Below are positions 8,618-17,424 of a DNA stretch of 64,000 nucleotides, piece after piece. The first letter of the stretch is position 1; the number at the start of each line of letters is the position of its first letter. The stretch is from positions 3,038,001 to 3,102,000 of the forward strand of contig OZ245752.1 of assembly GCA_965227455.1 (NCBI GenBank), read 5' to 3'. The stretch is from JABDIP01 sp965227455 (lineage in GTDB: Bacteria > Pseudomonadota > Alphaproteobacteria > DSM-16000 > Inquilinaceae). The notes under the pieces were generated by a model. The model saw only the letters and a program-made list of their open reading frames with translations, had not been told where the DNA came from and ran no database searches. A program made the position numbers and the translations under genes.

Positions 8618-9564
8618 GCATCGTCTCTTTCGGCCGGCGAAAGACTGGCACTGAGCCGGGTACCGATCGCAAATCGCGGCGATTGCGACGGGCCGGGCAT
8701 TCCATCGCTGTCCAGTTCGGCGATCGCCAGCAGCCTGAGCGTCGCGTCGCCCGTCTTCACGATAACCCCCTCGTCGTCGCGGCCCACCACCTCGCCAACC
8801 GTGCCGATATAGGAGGGCGCGTTGGGGATAAGCGCGCTTCGCAACACCGCAATGGCGCGCCCCCGACAATAGGTGCGCGCGCCCGGGCCTGGCAAGGCGA
8901 TGGCGCGAATGAAGTTGTGGACGCGGGCACTCTCCCAACCCCAATCCACCCACTCGTCTCCGGGCCGTCGGCGGCCACAGTAGAACCCAACGGGGTCGAT
9001 GTCGGATTGCGGCGTGCGCGTCGCGGTTCCATCGACGATCCGCCGCAGAGCTTCGCAGAGTGTCTCCGCACAGAGCGGGTAGGCTTTATCGAGAACGGTC
9101 CCATAGGTGTCATCGGGCGCAATCTCGGCGAATCGCTGGAGAATGATGTCGCCGGTATCGATGCCAAGATCGACGTGATGGACGGTCACCCCGAAGCGGT
9201 CCTCGCCGTTGATGAGGGCCCAGTTGAGCGGATTGCGCCCGCGATAGAAAGGTAGCGCGCCAGCGTGGCAATTGATGAAGCCCTTGGGCGCGGCGGCAAG
9301 AATGTCGGCCTTCAGTATCTGGTTGAACGACATCGAAACCAGGAGGTCGGCACCGAATCGTGCGATCTCCTCCACGGCGTCCGGGGCGTTCACATCCGCA
9401 AAAGAATGGAAGGGCACCTGCAATTCTTCGGCGCGGTTGCGGAGAACCGGGTCCGGGGCCTCGTGCCGCGCAACGATGAAGACGACCGTCACGGACTCCA
9501 GGCCCGCAACCCGCTCAAGGGCAAGGTGCGCCCACGGGCCGTCGCCGAAGAAGCCGATCTTCAT
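8614..9564 (-). CDS. Methionyl-tRNA formyltransferase-like sugar N-formyltransferase
   Basis: A 316-residue protein of the formyl_trans_N fold. The catalytic triad is complete with the usual spacing: Asn98 and His100 in INCHAGALP, Asp136 in GIDTGDI. A C-terminal domain of about 100 residues follows. Relatives such as ArnA, VioF and WlaRD transfer a formyl group from N10-formyl-tetrahydrofolate to a sugar amine. It overlaps neuB and the PtmE-like gene by four bases each, so it is an integral part of the operon. No LegH-type acetyltransferase is visible in the window. I infer that it formylates the amine made by LegC, giving a 7-formamido nonulosonate. A role on tRNA is unlikely in this setting. 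Confidence 0.85.
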   Translation of the reverse strand: MKIGFFGDGPWAHLALERVAGLESVTVVFIVARHEAPDPVLRNRAEELQVPFHSFADVNAPDAVEEIARFGADLLVSMSFNQILKADILAAAPKGFINCHAGALPFYRGRNPLNWALINGEDRFGVTVHHVDLGIDTGDIILQRFAEIAPDDTYGTVLDKAYPLCAETLCEALRRIVDGTATRTPQSDIDPVGFYCGRRRPGDEWVDWGWESARVHNFIRAIALPGPGARTYCRGRAIAVLRSALIPNAPSYIGTVGEVVGRDDEGVIVKTGDATLRLLAIAELDSDGMPGPSQSPRFAIGTRLSASLSPAERDDA

Positions 9565-10649
9565 CGGATCAATTCGTCCTCGTCGTAGTCACGGGTCGCC
9601 TGTTGCCCGAGCATGGCCCAATAATGCAGCGGCGAAATGCCGTTTCCGGGACGCTTGACGGTCAGGTTTTCGGGCGTGAAGAGCTCTCCGGACTTGATTG
9701 CCCGGCCGGCGACCAGGCTCTTGCGGGCAACGGCAATATTCTTGCTCTCCGATGCTCCGGGTATCTTCACGCCGTCGCCCAGCGCCGCCTGGATACGCCG
9801 GATCGCGGCCACCATCTCGGTCAGCTCGCCAGGCTCCAGCGAAGCCTTGTGATCCGGTCCCGGGAGGCTTCGATCCATCGTGAAATGCTTCTCGATCATC
9901 TGCGCCCCACGAGCCGCAGCGGCAATCGGGATCGCGATGCCTCGGCTGTGATCGGAGAAGCCAACTGGCAGGCCGAACGCGTCCCGAAGCGTATCGACCG
10001 CCCGCAGGTTCACCTCGTCATCCGGGGCCGGATACTCGGTCGTGCAATGCAGCAAGGTGACCTTTTCCAGAAGGGCCGCGCGCGCCTCCGGCGCCTTCAA
10101 CGCCTCCGCGAAAGCGTCCACCGATGGCGTATCGCCGCCGAGATACCCGTATGCCAGGACGCCAAGCGCGGTCTCCACCTCCGCCAGCGTCGCCATCCCC
10201 GTTGAGACGATCAGCGGTTTCCCCGTCCTTGCGGCGGCCAGCAGCAGGGGGGCGTTGGTGACCTCTCCCGAGCCGAGCTTGATCCGCCGCAGGTCAAGCC
10301 GATGGGCCAGCAATTCGAGGCTGTCGATGTCGAAGGGCGTGGAGAGGAATTCTATTCCGCGCTTGTCACAGGCCTCGATGAGGTGGCGATGTTCCGGCTC
10401 GCCCAGCTCAAGCCGCAGCAGCATGTCGTGCTGGCTCTCAGTCCGCTCCGTCATTTGCATCTGATAGCCGGCCTTTGGGGCCGAACGGCTGGCCAGCTTG
10501 GCCGCACGAAAGGTCTGGAACTTGACGATGTCGGCTCCGGCATCGGCGGCGGCGTCCACGAGGTCCAGCGCCCGGTCCAGGGAGCCATTGTGGTTGACGC
10601 CGGCCTCCGCGATCACCGTCACCGGTGGATTTGTCGGCCGCTTGGTCAT
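9561..10649 (-). CDS. neuB: Nonulosonate synthase (NeuB/LegI)
   Basis: A 362-residue PEP-condensing synthase. The TIM barrel starts VIAEAGVNHNGS and carries the two metal ligands at the family spacing of 21 residues: His224 (FSDHSRG) and His245 (MIEKHFTMDR). IKLGSGE and the C-terminal SAF antifreeze-like domain (about 300-360, with NGISPLHYW) are present. It condenses a 2,4-diamino-6-deoxymannose derivative, released by the adjacent epimerase, with phosphoenolpyruvate. It overlaps neuC and the formyltransferase gene by four bases each. A second NeuB at 17425-18474 has diverged and lies in a different gene set. Confidence 0.93.
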   Translation of the reverse strand: MTKRPTNPPVTVIAEAGVNHNGSLDRALDLVDAAADAGADIVKFQTFRAAKLASRSAPKAGYQMQMTERTESQHDMLLRLELGEPEHRHLIEACDKRGIEFLSTPFDIDSLELLAHRLDLRRIKLGSGEVTNAPLLLAAARTGKPLIVSTGMATLAEVETALGVLAYGYLGGDTPSVDAFAEALKAPEARAALLEKVTLLHCTTEYPAPDDEVNLRAVDTLRDAFGLPVGFSDHSRGIAIPIAAAARGAQMIEKHFTMDRSLPGPDHKASLEPGELTEMVAAIRRIQAALGDGVKIPGASESKNIAVARKSLVAGRAIKSGELFTPENLTVKRPGNGISPLHYWAMLGQQATRDYDEDELIR

Positions 10650-11806
10650 GGCTCTCGCAGGTCCTGAAAGCTCTTGCGGATCAGCCCGGCGGGATCATCG
10701 ATACCTTTCAGCACCTCGATAATCCTGGGCGCACTCTCGCCGTCACCGTAAGGATTGACGACGGACGAGCAGTCGCGTCCGAACGCCTGCGCAATCGCCT
10801 CGGCGATGGCCCCACGCTCAGGTGCACAGTCGACCACCGAGTCGGCCGTCAGTCTCCCCTTCTGCCGATCGCCGATGTTGACCGTCGGAATTCCGAAGCT
10901 CGGTGCTTCATAGAGGCCACTTGACGAATTCCCGACCACGGCGTCGACATGGTCGAGCGCGTTCAGATACAGAGATTGGCCAAGAGAGACGCAGAAGACG
11001 GCGTTGTCGTGGGCGTCCGCGAATTCGACCAGGCGTTGGGTCATGGCCCGACCTTCGGTGTCCGCGTTGGGACCGGTCAAAACGATTCCCGTGTCGGCAC
11101 CCAACGCCGCAAGCGCCGCGAGGAGCTCGTCGAGTTGCTGGACCGAGGCCTGCCTGTCGAGCGTTGCCGGATGGAACGTCACCAGGAGATTCCGCTTGCG
11201 CGGTTGCAGCCCGATGGCCTCGAAGACCGACTGCCGGGGCATGCGGTCGATGCGGCGGATATGATCAAGGCCGGTGCTGCCGACATTGTGGACGTTCTGG
11301 CGGCTCTCGCCCATCTGCAGCAGCCGGCGCTCGGCCGCGGCGTTGGTGGCGAAGTGAACATGGGCCATCTTGGTGATGGAATGCCGGATGGCGTCATCAA
11401 ATGCCCCTTCCGTCACGTCTCCACCGCAGAGATGGGCGACGGGAATGCGCGCGAAGAGCGCCGCTTGCACCGCGGCCAGGATCTCGAACCGGTCGCCCAG
11501 GACCAGAAGCCAGTCCGGACGAAGTCTCGCCAGCGCGTCGGCGAATCCGATGACCCCCAGGCCGACCGACTTGGCCACGGCCGTCGGCGTGTCTCCGGAG
11601 ATCAGCATCTCGACCCTTTCGGAGACCGCGAACCCATCGGCCTCGATGGCTTGCACGGTCGATCCGAATTCCTGCGCAAGATGCATGCCGGTCGCCACCG
11701 TTTGAAGCTCGAAGGCCGGATCGTCGCGCAGCAGGCGCATGGGCCAATACAGCAGCCCGTAATCGGCGCGGCTGCCCGTGACGACGCAGACCTTACGACG
11801 CGGCAT
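10646..11806 (-). CDS. neuC: Hydrolysing UDP/GDP-sugar 2-epimerase (NeuC/LegG)
   Basis: A 386-residue GT-B-fold epimerase of the NeuC branch. Family motifs are GSRADYGLL near the N-terminus, LVLGDRFE, HLCGGDVTEGAFDD, VTFHPATL and GNSSSGLYEAPSFGIPTVN. The enzyme removes the nucleotide and inverts C2, giving the free 2,4-diamino-6-deoxymannose used by NeuB. It overlaps legC by 14 bp and neuB by 4 bp. In a leg operon containing a PtmE-like gene the donor is probably GDP-linked as in Campylobacter, but UDP cannot be excluded from sequence. Confidence 0.92.
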   Translation of the reverse strand: MPRRKVCVVTGSRADYGLLYWPMRLLRDDPAFELQTVATGMHLAQEFGSTVQAIEADGFAVSERVEMLISGDTPTAVAKSVGLGVIGFADALARLRPDWLLVLGDRFEILAAVQAALFARIPVAHLCGGDVTEGAFDDAIRHSITKMAHVHFATNAAAERRLLQMGESRQNVHNVGSTGLDHIRRIDRMPRQSVFEAIGLQPRKRNLLVTFHPATLDRQASVQQLDELLAALAALGADTGIVLTGPNADTEGRAMTQRLVEFADAHDNAVFCVSLGQSLYLNALDHVDAVVGNSSSGLYEAPSFGIPTVNIGDRQKGRLTADSVVDCAPERGAIAEAIAQAFGRDCSSVVNPYGDGESAPRIIEVLKGIDDPAGLIRKSFQDLREP

Positions 11807-13022
11807 CCCGGCTACCTAATCCAGCACTCGACGGCAGATTGACCAGACGGCGCTCCAGGCTCTCCGCGGTCGGCAGATCCATGCGCGGGCATGCGTCATA
11901 CATCGGCAGTCGGTGGAGCGGTTCCCAAGCCGGCCGTGTCAACAACCCGGCGTCGTTGGTGAGTGAAAGTATCGGATCGCGTTGGTCGGCGTACGACTCA
12001 TCCAGCAGCAGCGCATTGAGCCAGTAGTTGCTCTCCGAATCGGGCGGCGACGAAACGACCGCGAGACCGGGCACTCCTGCAAACCCGTCGCGGTAGCGAT
12101 CGGCGAGTCGCCGCTTGCTCGCCAGGATGTCCGGCAACTGCTCCAACTGGGCGCAGCCAAGCGCGGCATTGAGATTCGGCATGCGGTAATTGTAGCCGAT
12201 CTCGTCGTGCATGTAGGCCCAGCGGTGCGGCAGCTTCGCGGTGGTCGTCAGATGCTTGGCCGTGCGTGCCAACGCGTCATCGTCGGTCAGGATTGCGCCT
12301 CCTCCACCCGTTGTCACGATCTTGTTGCCGTTGAAGCTGAAAGCCGCCATCCGGCCAAGCGTACCGGCCATCCGACCTTTGTACCGGCTGCCAAGCGCCT
12401 CGGTTGCATCTTCGATGATCGGCAGCCGATAGCGCTCCCCGATCTCGGTCAACGCGTCCATGTCGACCGGATGACCGAAGACGTGTACCGGAATGATCGC
12501 CGACAAGCGGCGCCCTGTCAGACGGTTGCGCCATGTATCGCCGAATGGTTCGGCGATGTCCGCAAGATAGTCGGCAAGCGCGGTCACGTCGATTCCGAGC
12601 GTGTGTTCCGCGCTCTCTACGAAATGGGGCACCGCCCCCTGATAGGTTACGGCGTTGGCCGTAGCCACGAAGGTCAGCGACGGCAGCAGCACCTCGTCGT
12701 CCCGTTCGACGCCTGCCAACTTCAATGCGATGTGCAGTGCGGCCGTGCCGTTCACGGTCGCGACCGCATGCCTGACGCCGACGAAGCCGGCAAGCGCCGT
12801 CTCGAACTGATCGACATACGCTCCGACCGACGAGACGTAGGTGCTATCCAGGCAATCCTTGAGCAGCTCCCATTCCCGCCCCGCGAAACGGGGCTCGTGC
12901 AGTGCAAGCGGGCGATCCGCGGGGAGAAGGCGGCTCAGGACCTCAAGCACCGTCTCCGCCAGCAGCTGTCTCTCCGCCGCACCGAGCGCCTGTCCGCCGC
13001 GCTCAGATATTGTATTGGTCAT
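11793..13022 (-). CDS. legC: LegC-type PLP sugar 4-aminotransferase
   Basis: A 409-residue DegT/DnrJ/EryC1 aminotransferase. The PLP Lys is Lys234 in FSFNGNKIVTTGGGG, and the Asp that contacts the pyridine nitrogen lies in PIIEDATEALGS. An N-terminal extension of about 40 residues before the fold is typical of LegC compared with shorter family members. ATG 13022 lies 20 bp inside legB, so the two are translationally coupled; the open frame continues upstream only within legB. It aminates the 4-keto group made by LegB, and the resulting amine is the expected substrate of the formyltransferase downstream. Confidence 0.92.
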   Translation of the reverse strand: MTNTISERGGQALGAAERQLLAETVLEVLSRLLPADRPLALHEPRFAGREWELLKDCLDSTYVSSVGAYVDQFETALAGFVGVRHAVATVNGTAALHIALKLAGVERDDEVLLPSLTFVATANAVTYQGAVPHFVESAEHTLGIDVTALADYLADIAEPFGDTWRNRLTGRRLSAIIPVHVFGHPVDMDALTEIGERYRLPIIEDATEALGSRYKGRMAGTLGRMAAFSFNGNKIVTTGGGGAILTDDDALARTAKHLTTTAKLPHRWAYMHDEIGYNYRMPNLNAALGCAQLEQLPDILASKRRLADRYRDGFAGVPGLAVVSSPPDSESNYWLNALLLDESYADQRDPILSLTNDAGLLTRPAWEPLHRLPMYDACPRMDLPTAESLERRLVNLPSSAGLGSRDAAS

Positions 13023-14016
13023 GCTTGTAGAGCCGAAGGTGTTCCGATTCGACGAACCAACGCGTAGTCTCGGCAAGTCCCCGCTTGAACCCGTCCGGGC
13101 CACCGAATTTGGGCCGCCAACCCAGCAGCTCGTCCGCCTTGGATGTATCGGCCAGCAGCCGCTCCACCTCACTCTTCTCTGGGCGGAGCCGTTCGTCGTC
13201 GCAGGCTATCTCAATCTCCGCATTCATGATGTGCGCGATCTGTCGGGCCGTCTCGCCAATCGACACTTCGAAGCCGCTGCCCAGATTGACCACCTCGCCA
13301 ATCGCGGCCTCGGCCTCGGCAGCGGCGATGAATCCGTCGACGGTGTCGGAAACGAAGCTGAAATCGCGGGTCGGATGCAGGCTGCCAAGCCGGATCGTAT
13401 CCGCTCCGGCGGCGATCTGGGTGATTATCGTCGGAATAACTGCGCGCGCGGATTGCCGGGGGCCGTACGTATTGAAGGGCCGCAGCACCGTGACCGGCGT
13501 TGCGAAAGACCGGTGGAACGACAGCGCAATCTGATCTGCGCCGATCTTGGACGCCGAGTACGGGGACTGCCCATGTAGGGGATGGGCTTCGGTAATCGGT
13601 ACGAACTGGGCCGTGCCGTAAACCTCGCTGGTCGAGGTGTGGACAACGCGCGACACCTCCAATTCGCGGGCCGCCTGGACCACGTTCAAGGTGCCCTTCA
13701 CATTCGTGTCGATATAGGTATCCGGCGAATGATACGAATACGGGATGGCGATCAACGCCGCCAGATGAAGCACGCAGCTACAGCCCCGCATTGCCTCGCG
13801 CATGCCATGCGGGTCGCGCACATCGCCGGCGAAGACTTCGAACCGGCCGACGACATCGTCGGCCGCGCTGTCGAGCCAACCCCAGGAATTCAACGAGTTA
13901 TAGTGGACAAAGGCCCGGACATCGCTGCCGCGTCGCACCAGCGCCTCGACGAGGTGCGATCCGATAAACCCGTCCGCACCGGTCACCAGCACCTTGCCGT
14001 TGGTCAGCGTCGTCAT
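13003..14016 (-). CDS. legB: LegB-type NAD-dependent 4,6-dehydratase
   Basis: A 337-residue extended short-chain dehydrogenase. The NAD motif TGADGFIGSHL is at about 12-22 and the catalytic Tyr153/Lys157 pair is in SPYSASK. TSTSEVYGTA carries the usual dehydratase active-site Thr region. It converts nucleotide-linked GlcNAc into the 4-keto-6-deoxy intermediate and is the first gene of the minus-strand nonulosonate operon. No strong ribosome binding site is seen before ATG 14016. A TTGACA and a TATAGA occur upstream on the minus strand but are 21 bp apart, too far for a convincing promoter. Confidence 0.92.
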   Translation of the reverse strand: MTTLTNGKVLVTGADGFIGSHLVEALVRRGSDVRAFVHYNSLNSWGWLDSAADDVVGRFEVFAGDVRDPHGMREAMRGCSCVLHLAALIAIPYSYHSPDTYIDTNVKGTLNVVQAARELEVSRVVHTSTSEVYGTAQFVPITEAHPLHGQSPYSASKIGADQIALSFHRSFATPVTVLRPFNTYGPRQSARAVIPTIITQIAAGADTIRLGSLHPTRDFSFVSDTVDGFIAAAEAEAAIGEVVNLGSGFEVSIGETARQIAHIMNAEIEIACDDERLRPEKSEVERLLADTSKADELLGWRPKFGGPDGFKRGLAETTRWFVESEHLRLYKHDQYNI

Positions 14017-14457
14017 AGAGTGAAGGGCAGCGTTCCCTGGACATCCGGGTGGTTGTGTCTATAGCACGTCACGGCGGCCGTCCATGTCAAATTCTCCACG
14101 ACACAGGCCCTGCAGAGGGCATCTTGATCCACACGCGTACAACAATCGGGGCGGCGCATTGCCGGCGTTGTGCGACGAATGGCGATGTGGAGACCGCGCC
14201 GAGCCGAATCGCCATGTCGTGCCGATAGCCGGCATGTGATTTCTTCCTTGCCGACGCATCCAGTGCTATGACGTCGACTCGATGATCAGGCCGCCCTACT
14301 GCCCCCGTCGCAGCCCGAGATCGTGCAACCAATTTGCAGGCCGGCAGGACGGTGGGACGATGACAAAATCAACCGAATATACGCACCGACTGCGTCCGGT
14401 CCCGTTTCTCAGCCCCAGCGAATCTCCCGCACAATGCCAAAGGAGGCTAACGCCTCA
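14017..14457. other. 441-bp divergent intergenic region
   Basis: This region separates legB (leftward) from a glycosyltransferase (rightward), so promoters for both should lie here. On the minus strand TTGACA (complement of 14086-14091) and TATAGA (complement of 14059-14064) are visible but separated by 21 bp. An AAAGGAGG at 14439-14446 serves the ATG at 14458. The frame of the downstream gene stays open to 14323, but the extra residues are proline- and arginine-rich with no domain character, so I read them as leader. Nothing else convincing is visible. Confidence 0.5.
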
Positions 14458-15654
14458 ATGACCGGACCGGTCAATATCGTCTCCATTGTCGACACCGGAT
14501 GCAATCCGGATACCCGGGTCATGCGCATGGCCGAGGCCCTGACTCAGATCGCGGACACCGTTACCGTGGTGTGCCGCCTCGAAGACGGGCTGCCGCCCGA
14601 CGAGACGGTAAACGGGGTCAGATATCTGCGGGTGCCGATGCGCTCGAGAGACCTTCCGTTGAAGCGGCGGCTGATTCCGCGACATGGGCTGATGAAGTTC
14701 GAAGCGTTCCGCTGGTTTGTCGAAGATGCGGTGATGGCGCGGAACCCCACGATTATCCATGCGAACGACCTGCTGGCGCTGCCCGCCGGAGTCGCTCTAT
14801 CCCGCAAGGCCGGGGCGAAGGTCGTCTATGACGCGCACGACGTCTATCTCCATCAGCCCAAGCGCCGATCCGCGCTCGTTCGCTGGCACGGAAGCCGCGC
14901 GGAAAGCCGCAATATTCGGCGTGCCGAGGCCGTCATAACGGTCACCGAATCGATAGTCGATTTCTTCCAGACGACTTACGGAATTCCACGACCTACGATC
15001 GTCATGAACTCTCCGGACTTTGGCGATCAAAAAAACGGGCCGACGCTCCGCGAGGAGATCGGATTGGCGGACGATGTGCCGCTCGCAGTCTATCTCGGGC
15101 GGCGCGACCGAAATCGGGGGCTCGACCGGTTGACCACTGCGATGGCGCAGGTTCCAGACCTGCACGTCGCCATGCTGGGTCACAGCGCCGACGGCATCGA
15201 TGACCGCATCGCCGCAATGGCGGAGAGAGGCGGATACAAGTCCCGGCTTCATCTTTGCGCCCCCGTGCCTCACGATCGGCTCGTCGGACATATTCGATCG
15301 GCCGATTTCAGCGTCGTCCCGCTTCACGCGGCGTCCTTGAACCATGAGTTTGCCCTGCCGAACAAACTCTTCGAGTCCGTCTTTGCCGGCCTTCCCGTTG
15401 TAGTTTCCGATTTGAAGGAGATGGGACGCTTCGTGCGCGAAACCGATACCGGTTTGGTCATGGATGCACGATCCGTCGAGTCGATCGTGGAGCATCTCCA
15501 ATATGCCGTGTGCGAGCGCGACCGGCTCAAGCTCTCACCGGAAAAAGTCCAACAGCTATGGGCGGAATACGGATGGCCCGTGCAGTCTGAAAAACTGCTA
15601 TCGGTCTATCGCAGGCTCATATCAGAACCTGGCTCTCCCGAACTCCCAGCGTGA
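14458..15654 (+). CDS. Family 4-type GT-B glycosyltransferase
   Basis: A 398-residue retaining GT-B transferase. The N-terminal domain has VSIVDTGCNPDTRVMR and an acceptor-domain HANDLLALPAGV. The C-terminal nucleotide-sugar domain shows AVYLGRRDRNRGLDRL, the helical HDRLVGHIRSADFSVVP segment and NKLFESVFAGLPVVVSD with the conserved acidic residue. ATG 14458 is selected for the strong AAAGGAGG 11 bases upstream. It is the first gene of the rightward block. It probably adds a hexose or amino sugar during glycan assembly; donor and acceptor cannot be told from the sequence. Confidence 0.85.
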   Translation: MTGPVNIVSIVDTGCNPDTRVMRMAEALTQIADTVTVVCRLEDGLPPDETVNGVRYLRVPMRSRDLPLKRRLIPRHGLMKFEAFRWFVEDAVMARNPTIIHANDLLALPAGVALSRKAGAKVVYDAHDVYLHQPKRRSALVRWHGSRAESRNIRRAEAVITVTESIVDFFQTTYGIPRPTIVMNSPDFGDQKNGPTLREEIGLADDVPLAVYLGRRDRNRGLDRLTTAMAQVPDLHVAMLGHSADGIDDRIAAMAERGGYKSRLHLCAPVPHDRLVGHIRSADFSVVPLHAASLNHEFALPNKLFESVFAGLPVVVSDLKEMGRFVRETDTGLVMDARSVESIVEHLQYAVCERDRLKLSPEKVQQLWAEYGWPVQSEKLLSVYRRLISEPGSPELPA

Positions 15655-15879
15655 CCGCGCCGGCATGGGCGCTTCGCGTATCCAATCGCTGAAGGACACC
15701 GTCTCTCGGCATCCAGTTCCGACTGCCGTCGCATAGTTGGCGGAGCTCGGCTTTCACGGGGTGCAATTCGCCCGCTACAGCTTGCTCTCGTTGCAGTTGG
15801 TTGGTGGGCGAATTGGTTGACCTGCGCCCTTCGATACGGCCCCATGGGGCCACAGCTATCCGAAAACTCCAGGGAAGCG

Positions 15880-16920
15880 ATGAACAACCGCAGCCTGCGA
15901 ATTCTGCATGTCACCAACTTCAATTACGGCATGTATGGCGCGCGCTTCAACGCCTCCGTGGCGATGAAGCTGTCAAACGGATTTGTGCGAAATGGGCACT
16001 TGGTGGTTCCATTCAGCCATCGCGACGTCGCGCGCTTCGAAACGCCGCTGCGGTCGAAACGGTGGGGCGTCCGGAAGATGAACCGACGCCTGGTCGAGGC
16101 CTGTGAAAATGTCGAACCCGACATTCTGTGCATGGGCCATAGCGAGTTGGTACTCCCGGAGACACTGCAACAGGTCCGCGAGCGCTTTCCCCGAATGAAG
16201 ACGTTCCTGTGGTTTCACGACCCGCTCTGGGCGACCGAAAAGCTGGGCCATCTCCATGCCCGCTTGCCGTATCTCGATTGCCTTTTTCTGTCGACGGGCG
16301 GCAAGCACATGGGAGACTTCAAGACGGCAAATAACACGGTCGGGTTCTTCCCGCCGCCAGTCGACCCGTCGATAGAACGTCATCGCAATTTCGCCCAATC
16401 CGATCTGCCGATCGATCTCCTGTTCTGTGGCAGGGCCAACACCGACGCCTCGGAGAGGGCCGTATTCTTGTCCAGCCTCCGCGAGCGCCTCGGAGACATT
16501 CGATTTGATCTCAATGGGATGTTCGGCACACCGCTGGTCTTCGGCGCCGCCTACGACAGGAAGCTTCGGTCCGCGCGCATGTCGCTGAATATCAATCGTC
16601 GCGGAGACTTCTTCATGTATTCCTCGGCGCGCCTTTGGCAACTCGCCGGCAACGGGTTGATGGTGCTCAGTCAGGCCGGGCCAGGGCTGGAACGTTTGTT
16701 CGGGCCGGACGAGGTGATCTATTTCCAGGATCTCGACGATCTGGTCGAGCAGGTTCAGCGGTTTCACGGCGACGATGCCGCGCGGCGGCGGGTCGCCGAG
16801 GCCGGCTGGCGCCGGGCGCACAACTCCTACGGCGTCGATCGGGTCTGTCGGTACATGCTCGAAACCGTCCTTGGGGAACCGCATTCCGAGTCCTACGAAT
16901 GGGCCGACCAGATCATGTAA
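15880..16920 (+). CDS. CgeB-like glycosyltransferase (family 1-type)
   Basis: A 346-residue cytosolic protein. It starts LRILHVTNFNYGMYGARF and has a C-terminal half like the Glyco_trans_1_2/CgeB group: LLFCGRANTDASERA, INRRGDFFMYSSARLWQLAG and DEVIYFQDLDDLVEQV. Such proteins occur in surface-polysaccharide and glycosylation loci. ATG 15880 is preceded by AGGGA. The 225 bp between it and the preceding glycosyltransferase contain no recognisable gene. It is followed by 504 bp without a gene, so it may end its transcription unit. The donor is unknown. Confidence 0.75.
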   Translation: MNNRSLRILHVTNFNYGMYGARFNASVAMKLSNGFVRNGHLVVPFSHRDVARFETPLRSKRWGVRKMNRRLVEACENVEPDILCMGHSELVLPETLQQVRERFPRMKTFLWFHDPLWATEKLGHLHARLPYLDCLFLSTGGKHMGDFKTANNTVGFFPPPVDPSIERHRNFAQSDLPIDLLFCGRANTDASERAVFLSSLRERLGDIRFDLNGMFGTPLVFGAAYDRKLRSARMSLNINRRGDFFMYSSARLWQLAGNGLMVLSQAGPGLERLFGPDEVIYFQDLDDLVEQVQRFHGDDAARRRVAEAGWRRAHNSYGVDRVCRYMLETVLGEPHSESYEWADQIM

Positions 16921-17424
16921 TCCCGCGACTCCCACGGTAAGCGGCAGCCCTGCGCAAAATCGAATTCATGACCCTGAGCGAAACGGTTCAAGCCGTTGAT
17001 CCGGCGGCCGGTGCGGGACTAATCCCGGGATCACATTTGGCGGCTTGGTCCTGCCGGGCTTCACTTGGTCCTCGTCGCGCTGGCTAATCGATGCGTCGGT
17101 GTTCACCGTGTCTTGGAACAGGACATCGATCGAAGTGCGTACGCCGAAATACGCTTCCTCAGCAGGACCCTAAGGTCGCGAATACACTGCCGGACACCCC
17201 TTGGCGGTCATGGGTTTCGCCTGCGGCCGACACCGGCCACTTCAATCTTGCAATTCCCAGACGTTCTGGCGATTGTCAACGCGACATTGCGCGGCAAGGT
17301 CGTGCAGGCGCAGTTGCCAGATCTCTAGGGATTTGGCACGTGCCCATCTGGGTCAAATACTGAAGAGTGTGCCAGCCATTGGTGGCAGTTGGGAGCATGT
17401 GCGGTGGTCCGACGATTCAAGTTG
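16921..17424 (+). other. 504-bp region with no recognisable gene
   Basis: Several short frames open here, but none has a ribosome binding site or recognisable protein character. A short perfect palindrome GGCACGTGCC lies near 17335-17344. The region separates the two glycosyltransferase genes from the second NeuB module and probably contains that module's promoter. No clear -35/-10 pair was found. Gene decay or a regulatory leader are both possible. Confidence 0.4.

Noticed and set aside
14059..14332. Small minus-strand frames in the legB-glycosyltransferase gap
   Set aside because: They are short and overlapping, Arg/Pro/His-rich in sequence and without ribosome binding sites or family features.
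17321..17350. Possible sigma-54 promoter near TGGCACG
   Set aside because: TGGCACG is present, but the expected GC/TTGC element at the -12 position is missing, so the match is only half.
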